A stretch of DNA of 64,000 nt from Caballeronia sordidicola (GTDB taxonomy: Bacteria > Pseudomonadota > Gammaproteobacteria > Burkholderiales > Burkholderiaceae). Below the pieces are notes generated by a model. It saw nothing but the letters and a program-made list of their open reading frames with translations, was not told the origin of the DNA and did no database searches. The stretch covers positions 124,001-188,000 of the forward strand of contig NZ_JNFG01000215.1 in assembly GCF_000729995.1 (NCBI RefSeq). The letters run 5' to 3'. This document shows, piece by piece, positions 1 through 8,118 of the stretch (positions within the stretch are counted from its first letter, which is position 1; each line of letters starts with the position of its first letter). Made by a program: the position numbers and the translations under genes.

Positions 1-76
1 GGATCTGTGAGAGAGACTTGACACCGAGTGATCTACATAAGCATCCGGTAATCAAAACGCACCTTGTCGACATACC

Positions 77-340
77 ATGAACGCTCGTATCGCACTACCT
101 TTGTTGACGCTGGTCACCGCGTTGTCTAGTTTGCCGCCTGTCGAATGCAAGGCAGCAAGCATGTCAATGTCTGGCGGTATTGCCGGAGACGTTACTGTTG
201 CGAGCGGCAGTGACTTTTTGTACGGAAACGGCCAGCACGCCGATAAGAGCGGCAAGCATCAACCGATTCATCCGCAACTGAAGCCCGACTATGCCTGTCA
301 GAATTTGCACGTCAGGGAACCGACTTGTCCGCCAAGGTGA
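77..340 (+). CDS. small exported hypothetical protein
   Basis: An 87-residue frame opens with a typical secretion signal: a short basic start (MNAR), a hydrophobic stretch to about residue 22, and an Ala-rich cleavage region near residues 24-28. The rest is polar, Gly/Ser-rich, then His/Pro-rich, and ends in a short segment with two cysteines. I do not recognise a family. No convincing Shine-Dalgarno sequence precedes the ATG, so its reality rests on the signal peptide. It stands alone, convergent with the LysR gene at 423-1349. Confidence 0.35.
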   Translation: MNARIALPLLTLVTALSSLPPVECKAASMSMSGGIAGDVTVASGSDFLYGNGQHADKSGKHQPIHPQLKPDYACQNLHVREPTCPPR

Positions 341-422
341 ACGACGGTCTGCAGAGCACGGGAACAGCGCTCCAACGCTCGGCGAGGCGGGTCAGCTCGT
401 CCTGAGTTGCAGGAAAAGATCA

Positions 423-1349
423 TTAATTCTGATACTGAACCGGGACGCCGCGCTTTGAAATCAGCAGGTCCAGGAAGGTCTTGGTGACACGATCGGATGG
501 TTGCCCGTTATGCCCCTTGAACGCGACGACGAGCTCCCAGCAAGGCGCGGCGCTGTCGGATAGTTTGGTCACTGCGATCGGGCTTGCGCGCGCGTCCTTG
601 GCGCGTGCGCGCGCGATTGATTCGGGCACGAGCGCTATGCCCAGGCCCTGGGCGACCAGATCCAGCAGCGTCGATATGTCATTCACTTCAAAAGCGGTCG
701 TACGAGCGCCTGGAAGAGCTGCAAAGCCCCGGTCCAGAAGACGTCTCATTCCCCAGTCGGGCTTCAGATCGACGAAGGTTTCATCCAGCAGGCTCAACAT
801 GTTGGTCGCAGGCCCATCAGCCAATGGATGGCTCGGCGAACAGACAACTACAACGTCCTCGCAAGCCAGCATTCTTGTCACCATCCCGGCGCCGGTTTCT
901 CCGGGTTGGGTGAAAACGAGATCAAGTCGTCCCTCGTTCACTTCGTCAAGCAAAGGCGTTGCACCATCCAGCAGCAACTGGACATCGATTCCAGGAAATC
1001 GGCTGCGAAATCGCCCCAGGGAGGCCGGCAAGTCGACGAACGGCGCGAGGCTCTGAATCGAGCCGATGCGCAACTGCCCACGAGCGAGGCCGTGCACCTG
1101 GGTGACTGCCAGGCGCGCTTCGCGGGCCGCTGCCAGCACGCGTGCCGCTTCCTTCAACAGAACCTTTCCGGCTGGCGTCAAATCAACGCGGCGCGTGCTG
1201 CGAACGAGCAATGGACCGCCGAGGTCATCTTCAAGCATGCGTATGGTTTGTGAAAGACCGGACTGCACGATGTTCAACCGTCGTGCCGCCCGGGTGAAGT
1301 GACGTTCTTCGGCTACGGCAATAAAACACTCAAGCTGCTTTAGATCCAT
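423..1349 (-). CDS. LysR-family transcriptional regulator
   Basis: A full-length LysR regulator of 308 residues. Residues 1-60 form the winged helix-turn-helix (MDLKQLECFIAVAEERHFTR, then the recognition segment around SGLSQTIRMLEDDLG). The remainder matches the periplasmic-binding-protein-like effector domain, with the usual Gly-rich region (LVAQGLGIALVPES) near the C-terminus. No target gene is evident: the next gene upstream is an unrelated DUF4148 gene more than 360 bp away on the other strand. The effector is unknown. Confidence 0.9.
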   Translation of the reverse strand: MDLKQLECFIAVAEERHFTRAARRLNIVQSGLSQTIRMLEDDLGGPLLVRSTRRVDLTPAGKVLLKEAARVLAAAREARLAVTQVHGLARGQLRIGSIQSLAPFVDLPASLGRFRSRFPGIDVQLLLDGATPLLDEVNEGRLDLVFTQPGETGAGMVTRMLACEDVVVVCSPSHPLADGPATNMLSLLDETFVDLKPDWGMRRLLDRGFAALPGARTTAFEVNDISTLLDLVAQGLGIALVPESIARARAKDARASPIAVTKLSDSAAPCWELVVAFKGHNGQPSDRVTKTFLDLLISKRGVPVQYQN

Positions 1350-1713
1350 TTACCTGTCTCGGATGTGCAGGGTTGGTGCGGTGGGTCGACCGTGCCAATC
1401 CAGCTTTCATTTGGTTGATGATCTCGGCCACGTCAGGAACGCGTGTCTGGATCAGTGATTTGTTTAATAAGGATGACGTATGGGTATTTCTAGAGCTACG
1501 ATCAACCTGGCCAATGTCGCACCGAGCGGATTGGAGGATCGGCGCCGTCCATGTATTGTACGCGGCGTGTCGGATGACAGCACACGCACAGGCTCGGATA
1601 ACAGATTTGTAATGGAAAAGTTGGGGTGAGGTCATGGTCGGATACGCACAATGCGAATCAGGTGCTGCTCATGGTGAGCAACACCATCCCACCGACATTG
1701 AAAGGCAGCCATC
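1350..1713. other. intergenic region, no gene seen
   Basis: This 364-bp gap separates the LysR gene from the DUF4148 gene. The short frames in it have no recognisable product, no good ribosome site and mixed codon use. It presumably carries both divergent promoters, but I could not pick out convincing -35/-10 boxes. Confidence 0.5.
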
Positions 1714-2025
1714 ATGAAATCACTCATCTGTGCAGTATTTGCCGCCGCTGTTCTCGCCGCTCCCACGCTCTCGTTTGCACAGGCGAGCAACGCACCTGTC
1801 ACGCGTGCGGAAGTCAAAGCCGATCTCGTGCAGGTCGAGCAGGCAGGCTATAACCCGGCGCGCAAAGACCTGAATTACCCAGCCGATATTCAAGCTGCCG
1901 AAGCGCGTATCGACACGTCATCGGCTGCCGACACATCCTATGGTGGAGTATCCAACGGGGCAGCATTCGGATCACCAGCACCGGTAGCCGTGCTTCAGAG
2001 TCAGTCGCTGTACACGCATCATTGA
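1714..2025 (+). CDS. DUF4148 domain-containing exported protein
   Basis: A 103-residue protein with a clear signal peptide (MKSLICAVFAAAVLAAPTLS, cleavage after the FAQA region near residue 23). The conserved DUF4148 segment follows: TRAEVKADLVQVEQAGYNP and a short YPADIQAAEARI block. Members are small periplasmic proteins of unknown function, amplified in Burkholderiaceae, which supports the taxonomic placement. It appears to be monocistronic. Confidence 0.9.
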   Translation: MKSLICAVFAAAVLAAPTLSFAQASNAPVTRAEVKADLVQVEQAGYNPARKDLNYPADIQAAEARIDTSSAADTSYGGVSNGAAFGSPAPVAVLQSQSLYTHH

Positions 2026-2172
2026 CGACTGCTTTGGCAGCAATGCTCGCGATAGTGAGTCACGGGGCCGGCAGGTGACTTCGGTTCAGGCTTTGAGGAA
2101 TTGTTGCGAAGTTGAAGATCAGAGATAATCAACACGGTAGGGTGCCAGGCACTCGTCCAGGAAGGATCATTG

Positions 2173-3027
2173 ATGACACACTTTGCTTTCACTGCCGGAT
2201 CCGTCGCCGTTGTCACAGGCGGTGCTGCCGGTATCGGCCTTGCCGCTGCCAAGCGATTCGCGCAACTCGGACTTCGCGTTTGCATCGCCGATCTGGGCGC
2301 GGATCGACTCGCGCATGCGGCGCAGGAAGTCGCCATGCTGGCGGCCCATGGAGCGGACGATGTCATGGCAATCGAGACGGACGTCAGCCGCGTCGAGGAC
2401 CTGCATCGACTGGAGGCAGCGGTTCAAGACCGCTTCGGCGGCACGGATATCCTGATGAACAACGCAGGGATTCAACCAGGCAGCACTATGTTCGGTCCGG
2501 CCGCTAACTGGGAACGGGTGCTTGACGTCAACTTGTGGGGAGCCATCCGCGGCACTCAGGTTTTCGTACCTGCAATGATCGCGCGCGGCCGCTCGGGTCT
2601 GGTGATCAACACCGGCTCCAAGCAAGGTATTACCACGCCGCCTGGCGACCCGGCTTACAACGTGTCCAAGGCCGGGCTGAAGGCGTTCACCGAAGCGTTG
2701 CAGCACGAACTGCGCAACACGCCGGATTGCCAGCTCAGCGCTCATTTGCTGATCCCGGGTTTCGTGTTCACGAACCTTGCCGCTCATGGTCGCACCGAGA
2801 AGCCGGCTGGCGCGTGGACGGCTGAGCAAACCGTCGATTTCATGATGGAACGCCTGGGTGCCGGCGATTTCTACATTCTCTGCCCCGACAACGATGTACC
2901 TCGCTCCCTCGACGAGCGACGCATCCTGTGGGCGGCAGGAGACGTTGTCGAGAACCGTCCGCCGCTGTCGCGCTGGCATCCGGATTTCAAGCAGGCTTTC
3001 GAAGCATTCAGCAAGAAAACTGACTGA
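2173..3027 (+). CDS. SDR family NAD(P)-dependent oxidoreductase
   Basis: A classical short-chain dehydrogenase of 284 residues. The cofactor motif TGGAAGIG lies near residues 15-22, NNAG near residue 97, and the catalytic Tyr-x3-Lys reads YNVSK near residues 162-166. A TTG codon sits immediately upstream, but ATG at 2173 is the natural start. The C-terminal extension past the core fold (after about residue 250) is longer than in minimal SDRs. The substrate cannot be told from sequence, and no pathway partner is adjacent. Confidence 0.9.
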   Translation: MTHFAFTAGSVAVVTGGAAGIGLAAAKRFAQLGLRVCIADLGADRLAHAAQEVAMLAAHGADDVMAIETDVSRVEDLHRLEAAVQDRFGGTDILMNNAGIQPGSTMFGPAANWERVLDVNLWGAIRGTQVFVPAMIARGRSGLVINTGSKQGITTPPGDPAYNVSKAGLKAFTEALQHELRNTPDCQLSAHLLIPGFVFTNLAAHGRTEKPAGAWTAEQTVDFMMERLGAGDFYILCPDNDVPRSLDERRILWAAGDVVENRPPLSRWHPDFKQAFEAFSKKTD

Positions 3028-3178
3028 CTTGCTCCCGGATATGCAGTCGCCTGAGCACCTCGCTCGCGGCGACGTTCGGTATTATCGGCAGCGGAAGATG
3101 GTGGGTCTTGGGCGCTCTCAATGGCAGAGCGCCTGATTGCGACAGAACGTCTTCGTCAGGATGACTGAGAGAATTGGG

Positions 3179-4234
3179 TTACGCCTTCAGATGCGGCCCC
3201 AGCAGCGATAGATCAGCGGGTCCAAGACGGTCGTGTGCGGTCTGCACCTGGTGCCAGTACGGGTAGAGCAGGGGCGGCGCGCTTACCTTGTCGAGCCGCG
3301 CGCGCTGGTCGGCGGTCAATGTCAGATTCGCCGCGCCGAGGTTGTCACGCAGTTGCGTTTCATTGCGTCCACCAATGATCACCGAGGCGACCGCGGGCCG
3401 CCCAAGCGTCCACGCAAGCGCGACCTGTGCGGCTGATACCTTGTGCTCGCTGGCAATCTCGATGAGCACGTCGACGATCGACCACAGTCGTTGCTCGTCA
3501 CGGATCGGCGGCTCGGTCCATCCGGCGAGCTGTCGCGTGCCTTCGGGTGTCGCGTCGCGGCGGTGTTTGCCGGAAAGCAGGCCGCCTGCCAGCGGACTCC
3601 AGACCAGGATGCCAAGTCCTTGATCGAGTGCGATTGGCGCAAGCTCATACTCCGCTTCGCGTGCTTCGAGCGTGTAGTGGATCTGATGGCTCACGAAGCG
3701 CGGCAGACGATCCCGCTCGCTCACGTGCAACGCTTTCATCAGGTGCCAGCCCGAGTAGTTCGAGCAGCCGACATACCTGATCTTGCCGTGCCGGACCAGC
3801 AGGTCTAGCGCCTCAAGCGTCTCTTCAAGCGGCGTGAGCCCATCCCATTCATGAACCTGGTAGAGGTCGATCACATCGGTCCTGAGACGGCGCAGGCTCG
3901 CCTCGCAAGCCTGGATCAAATGATGCCGCGACGAGCCCCGGTCATTCGGACCGTCGCCCATCGGAAAGCGTGCCTTGGTGGCGATCAGCACGCCGCCCTT
4001 GCGTTTTCCGCCGAGTGCCTCGCCGACGATTTCTTCCGACGCACCATTCGAATAGACATCCGCCGTATCGATCAGGTTGACGCCCGCGTCGATGCACATG
4101 TCAATCTGCCGGCGCGCCTCGTCGAGGCCGACTTCGCCGACGTTCGCAAATTTGCCCTTGCCGCCCATCGTCATGGTGCCAAGTGTGATGGTCGACACCT
4201 TGAGGCCAGAACGACCGAGTTGACGATATTCCAT
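3179..4234 (-). CDS. aldo/keto reductase
   Basis: A 351-residue (alpha/beta)8 oxidoreductase of the Tas/YhdN-like branch. The N-terminal MEYRQLGRSGLKVS is typical. The catalytic set is present: the Asp/Tyr motif LIDTADVYSNGASEE, Lys in IATKARF, and His in YQVHEWD. The C-terminal NADPH-binding signature (VIIGGRNETQLRDNL) is intact. It would reduce aldehydes or ketones using NADPH; the natural substrate is unknown. It is transcribed alone, with a small palindrome (4383-4396) in its upstream region. Confidence 0.92.
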   Translation of the reverse strand: MEYRQLGRSGLKVSTITLGTMTMGGKGKFANVGEVGLDEARRQIDMCIDAGVNLIDTADVYSNGASEEIVGEALGGKRKGGVLIATKARFPMGDGPNDRGSSRHHLIQACEASLRRLRTDVIDLYQVHEWDGLTPLEETLEALDLLVRHGKIRYVGCSNYSGWHLMKALHVSERDRLPRFVSHQIHYTLEAREAEYELAPIALDQGLGILVWSPLAGGLLSGKHRRDATPEGTRQLAGWTEPPIRDEQRLWSIVDVLIEIASEHKVSAAQVALAWTLGRPAVASVIIGGRNETQLRDNLGAANLTLTADQRARLDKVSAPPLLYPYWHQVQTAHDRLGPADLSLLGPHLKA

Positions 4235-4382
4235 GATGAAGCAATCTCCTTTGAAAGTTGCAGAGGACTGGGGACCGGCGCGCGATCATTTCTCATCCGC
4301 CTGTGCGGGAAAATCGTGCCCGTTCTTTGCGATGATGCGATGATGCGCCCAACCGTGCGACGATATCGCAGAGTCACTTATC

Positions 4383-4396
4383 ATTCCAATGGGAAT
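4383..4396. promoter_or_regulatory. 14-bp palindrome upstream of the aldo/keto reductase
   Basis: ATTCC-AATG-GGAAT lies about 150 bp upstream of the aldo/keto reductase start, in a locally AT-rich stretch. It could be an operator. No regulator gene is adjacent, so its role is a guess. Confidence 0.25.
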
Positions 4397-4424
4397 ATCT
4401 GCTTAGATTAATCGGCTTTTGTGA

Positions 4425-4841
4425 TTAACGATGTTTCAAGGCATGAGGGGCGCGGGCCACCGACGGTAGCGCAGTGCGGCTCTTGCGCTCAATGAGCACT
4501 ACCATAGTTGCGGACATGCACATCAGCGCGGCAACGCCGAGCATCGGGACACGGTAGGAGCCGGTGACATCGTGAAGCCAGCCGGTCGCATAAGGTCCGA
4601 GGAATCCGGCGAGCGTGCCAATCGTATTGATGAGCCCGATCCCCGCAGCGGCGGCTGCATTGCTGAGATAGCGCGGAGGCAACTGCCAGAACGAAGCATG
4701 CGGTGTATAGACGCCGACCGCGCCGAGCGTAAAGGCGGCCATCACCTCGTACGGTGAGGACAGGAAGAGCGCCGCGGCGAATGACAAACCACCTATCGCG
4801 GTGGGAATCGCGACGTGCCACTCGTCCTGATGCTCAACCAC
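4425..4841 (-). pseudogene. MFS transporter, C-terminal fragment
   Basis: The 138-residue frame encodes only the last third of an anion:cation-symporter-type MFS transporter: four membrane segments, the Pro/Ala-rich FWQLPPRYLS helix and the AAAGIGLINTIGTLAGFLGPY signature seen near the end of ~430-residue permeases. The first residues (EWHVAIPT) correspond to the middle of a normal protein. No N-terminal half is found in the 500 bp upstream. It is therefore a 5'-truncated remnant and probably not functional. Confidence 0.75.
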
Positions 4842-5355
4842 TAATCGACGCGATAGCGTACCTCCGGAAGGGGGGTGATTTTCCTACCCAATGAGGGTAT
4901 ATCGAGGCCGCGTTTTGCCTGATAGTACAGACACACCAAAACCCGTCGCAGATGCTTTCCCGGACCGCAGTTTCAGGCCCGGATTCCTTTCGGGTACCCA
5001 GTTAAAGCGGTTCTACATCGGCTTAATAATAAAAAACGAATAAAAACGAATAAAAAACGATTAACAGCCACATTTAGCCCCGCTTTTAACTGCACCACAA
5101 ATAAAGATTTAAACGCACATAGAGAGTGGCTTGGTGTCGATTGAAACGACATAAGTTCGTCCTTTCCTATCCGCGTGGAAAGTCACGGCGCGCATTCGCT
5201 GCCAGATATAGGTGCGCGCGAACAAGCTTGGTGACACACCCGGGCTCTGCCGGAAGCCGGGAATCTCCAAAGCATTGCCTCGATGAGTGGAACGGAATGG
5301 ACTTCCTGAAAGACGGCGACACACCGATCAATGACAATTGAAAGGGACACTTGAC
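4842..5355. other. intergenic region with AT-rich tract and small repeats
   Basis: No gene was recognised in this 514-bp gap. It holds the inverted repeat TACCC-AATGA-GGGTA (4885-4899), an AT-rich tract with a tandem repeat (5030-5060), and the leader of the AraC-type gene. The low G+C contrasts with the flanks and fits a deletion scar beside the truncated MFS gene. Confidence 0.5.
5030..5060. repeat. short AT-rich tandem repeat
   Basis: Three consecutive copies of a 10-11 bp unit, TAAAAA(A)CGAA, the last one truncated. It lies in noncoding DNA about 300 bp upstream of the AraC-type regulator. Slippage or an UP-element-like role are both possible. Confidence 0.6.
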
Positions 5356-6180
5356 ATGCGCAATTCATTTGAATCATCGAACGTGGCGTGCGGCCCCCGG
5401 TTTCTATGGGTGGACCTGAAGCAGAGCGCGGGCGTATCGCTAGTGGATTCGCTCGACCAGACTTTCGACGTACACCGGGTCCGCGAGTCAACGCAGGTTG
5501 ACCACGCCATCGAAACTCACACGCCTCAGTTCCTGTGCTTCGAGTTTGACGAGCCGGACCCACAAGGCATCGATGATTTGATGCGCATCGGTCAGGAGCA
5601 TCCCAGCCTGCCCATTCTCGTGATTACGGACCGAAGCTCCGCGGCTGCCGCGATGTTGTCGCTGCAGCCTCCGGTCTGGGGTCTGCTAATGAAGCCGGCT
5701 GCGCCGACAGAACTGCGCGGGGATGTCCTGACGCTTCCGTCGTCGACGCGGGCAAACCGGCGGGAACCGATCCGCCATTCCGACGCCACGCGAGCAGATG
5801 TCGTACCGCTATCGCGCGCCACGGAGCACCACAAGCAGGGCAGGACGCACCCGGCGATCGAATACGCTGCGCAACATCTCGATTGCGCGATCGCGTTGGG
5901 TCATGTCGCGGCCCTGTGCCACCTGGGTCCGTCACAGTTTTGCCGCGCCTTCAGGCTGGAGCATGGCGTGAGCTTCGGTCAGCATCTGCTGCGCTTGCGG
6001 ATAGAACGGGCGTGCGATCGCCTGGGCGACCCGGACGCGCTCGTGAAGGAAGTGGCCTACTCGGTTGGATTCAACGATCTCTCGTACTTCACTCGGGCCT
6101 TCCGGCGCGAGATGGGCGTTTGCCCGAGTGCCTATCAGGCCGGCGCAAGATTGTCTTATCGGTTATCACGATCGTCCTAA
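5356..6180 (+). CDS. AraC-family regulator with degenerate receiver domain
   Basis: 274 residues. Residues 15-125 have the pattern of a response-regulator receiver: beta strands at FLWVD and PQFLCFEFDEPDPQG, T91 in ILVITD, and K113 in LLMKP. The position of the phosphoacceptor Asp is Glu (E63), so normal phosphorylation is not expected. Residues 170-272 form an AraC-type double helix-turn-helix, ending in the signature VAYSVGFNDLSYFTRAFRRE. ATG 5356 is chosen because an AAAGGGA ribosome site lies 8 nt upstream. It sits 82 bp before the membrane-protein gene at 6263 and may regulate it or the sedolisins. Confidence 0.85.
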   Translation: MRNSFESSNVACGPRFLWVDLKQSAGVSLVDSLDQTFDVHRVRESTQVDHAIETHTPQFLCFEFDEPDPQGIDDLMRIGQEHPSLPILVITDRSSAAAAMLSLQPPVWGLLMKPAAPTELRGDVLTLPSSTRANRREPIRHSDATRADVVPLSRATEHHKQGRTHPAIEYAAQHLDCAIALGHVAALCHLGPSQFCRAFRLEHGVSFGQHLLRLRIERACDRLGDPDALVKEVAYSVGFNDLSYFTRAFRREMGVCPSAYQAGARLSYRLSRSS

Positions 6181-6262
6181 CGCCCCTCCATCAGAGCGCG
6201 CTACGCTCGATCTCATCGTGCGCGGCCGCCTGTAGGCACTCGCCGCCAAAGAGGAGACTGAC

Positions 6263-7867
6263 ATGGACAATCATTCGGACTCGAAAGCTTCGCCGACTGG
6301 GCCGGCCAACGACACAAGCTACGATAGCGCAGCGCTCGACAGGGTCTTGCGGGACGTCGAACGATGCGAAACGCTGATTGCACATGGGGCAAGAACGGCT
6401 GCGCCGGTGGAGGACGCCGACATCGAGATCGTGCGTGCGACGCGGCATGCGGTGGAACAGAAGACCTTGAGCGCAGCTGACGAGGCGGACTTTCGTGCGG
6501 CGGTAGGCCGGATCGCCCGAGCCGTTCGGTATCCGGGCGCGCAGATTGCCGACGACATGGACCGTTGCGGCGATATGGTCTCCTATGCAGGGCAGACGGG
6601 CAAGGTCATCCACGAGAGCGACGTTGCCTCGTTGTCGATCGCGCGTGCCGCGCAGCAGGACCTGCTCTGGAATGCAAGGACGGAAGCGCGCTTTTATGCT
6701 GGCATGAGCCGCATAGCCCGGTGCGTCGCGCCAGTGATGGCCGGTATGGCGGGCAAGCAAGCGCGCAAGGGCGCGCAGTTCGCGATCAGGATCTATACAT
6801 GGTCGGCTTTCTCCCTTGCTTTCCTCGTGATATCGCTTTCATGCCTGTTGTTTGTGGCCAATCAAATTTCCACGGATGTCTCGAAGGTCGTCGAGGCAAA
6901 CGATTCGGCGGCGCTAACGATGCACAACCTGTTGCAGGCTTATCGCGCGAGCATTATCGACGCGAAGGAGAAAAATCCGGAAGCCGTCGTGCAGTTGCAA
7001 AACTCCCAGGCCGCGTTGCAGATCAAGGAGTTGCTGCAGCAATTTGCGACCAACAACCGGCAACTCTATGCCGATGTGAAGCGGACCGAGGCGATCAGAA
7101 AATTTCTGCTGGTCGGCGGAGCAGAGAGCCCCTACAAGCCGGTCTGCACCGGGTACGCGCCAACCGGCAAGCGAGCGGACACGTGGAATGTGAACCTGGA
7201 AAAGGTCTCCGGTCCGCGAGCGAACCCTGACGCCCCGATGCAGACAACCAACTGGAATTGCGATCCCGACAGCCGGCGGCGCGCGCTCGAGGTCGACCTG
7301 CCGCTGCTCGCGACCGGGCCGATGGATCAGGCGAATCAAGTGGATCAAGCGGGCACGAACACGTCATGGCGTCCCGAAGACGCGGTTGAACAGGGTTTTC
7401 AGAAGATCGCGGTCTATCAGGACATTCGCGCAATGGCGACCAATGACCGCGACGTCAATCTCGCTTTCGTGGGGGCCATCACGAGCTTCCTGCTGCCGGT
7501 GTTGTACTCATGGCTCGGCGCGTGCGCGGCAATACTCCGGCAATTGAGCGCCGAGTCTTCAGCAAGCCTGTTCCATCCGCAACATTCGAAGGTCGCTTAC
7601 CGGGCTCACATCACCACCGCTGTGATCGTCGGTATTTCCATCGGGCTGTTCAGCGAGCTCCTTCAGGGCGGCAAAGAGTTTTCGCCGCTCGCCATCGCGT
7701 TCGTCGCCGGCTATGCGTCCGACAAGTTCTTCGCCTTCATCGACCGGATCGTGAGCGCGATCTTTCCCACTCGCATTGCTGCGCGGCCCGAGACCCCGAT
7801 GGTGAGCCCTGCGCCGGCGAACGTCCCGCCACCGTCCGACGCCGCACCGTCCGGCGTGCACGCGTAA
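6263..7867 (+). CDS. hypothetical multi-pass membrane protein
   Basis: A 534-residue protein I do not recognise. Residues 1-170 are hydrophilic and helical (predicted cytoplasmic). A strong membrane segment lies at about 178-200 (SAFSLAFLVISLSCLLFVAN). A large extracytoplasmic part of about 200 residues includes three cysteines. Two further hydrophobic segments lie at about 396-420 (AITSFLLPVLYSWLGACAAI) and 448-475, followed by a Pro/Ala-rich tail. A GAGGAG ribosome site precedes the ATG. It lies between the pseudo-receiver AraC gene and the sedolisin pair. A sensor or secretion accessory role would be speculation. Confidence 0.8.
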   Translation: MDNHSDSKASPTGPANDTSYDSAALDRVLRDVERCETLIAHGARTAAPVEDADIEIVRATRHAVEQKTLSAADEADFRAAVGRIARAVRYPGAQIADDMDRCGDMVSYAGQTGKVIHESDVASLSIARAAQQDLLWNARTEARFYAGMSRIARCVAPVMAGMAGKQARKGAQFAIRIYTWSAFSLAFLVISLSCLLFVANQISTDVSKVVEANDSAALTMHNLLQAYRASIIDAKEKNPEAVVQLQNSQAALQIKELLQQFATNNRQLYADVKRTEAIRKFLLVGGAESPYKPVCTGYAPTGKRADTWNVNLEKVSGPRANPDAPMQTTNWNCDPDSRRRALEVDLPLLATGPMDQANQVDQAGTNTSWRPEDAVEQGFQKIAVYQDIRAMATNDRDVNLAFVGAITSFLLPVLYSWLGACAAILRQLSAESSASLFHPQHSKVAYRAHITTAVIVGISIGLFSELLQGGKEFSPLAIAFVAGYASDKFFAFIDRIVSAIFPTRIAARPETPMVSPAPANVPPPSDAAPSGVHA

Positions 7868-7914
7868 CGGCGTCCCCTGCAAGACGGCCGGTGGGCGCAC
7901 GCCATCGGTCGCGA

Positions 7915-7958
7915 TACCTGAGTTGCTACCTGAGTTGCTACCTGAGTTGCTACCTGAG
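7915..7958. repeat. 12-bp tandem repeat, 3.7 copies
   Basis: The unit TACCTGAGTTGC occurs three full times, then as TACCTGAG, with no mismatch between copies. It starts 48 bp after the membrane-protein stop codon and lies 160 bp before the first sedolisin. Perfect identity suggests recent slippage expansion, and copy number may vary between strains. Confidence 0.9.
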
Positions 7959-8118
7959 CCGATCCTGATTCCGAGGTCGCCGTTCCCGGAGATCCGGCTG
8001 GATTCCTGTCGGCCGATCGTTGTCGGCCGATAGCGTCCTGGCCGCTGTTGCCGGTGCATTCAAGTGAGAGAGAGCTTGCCCCGACGTACTTCACGTCACC
8101 CATCTGAAGGAGCTTCAA

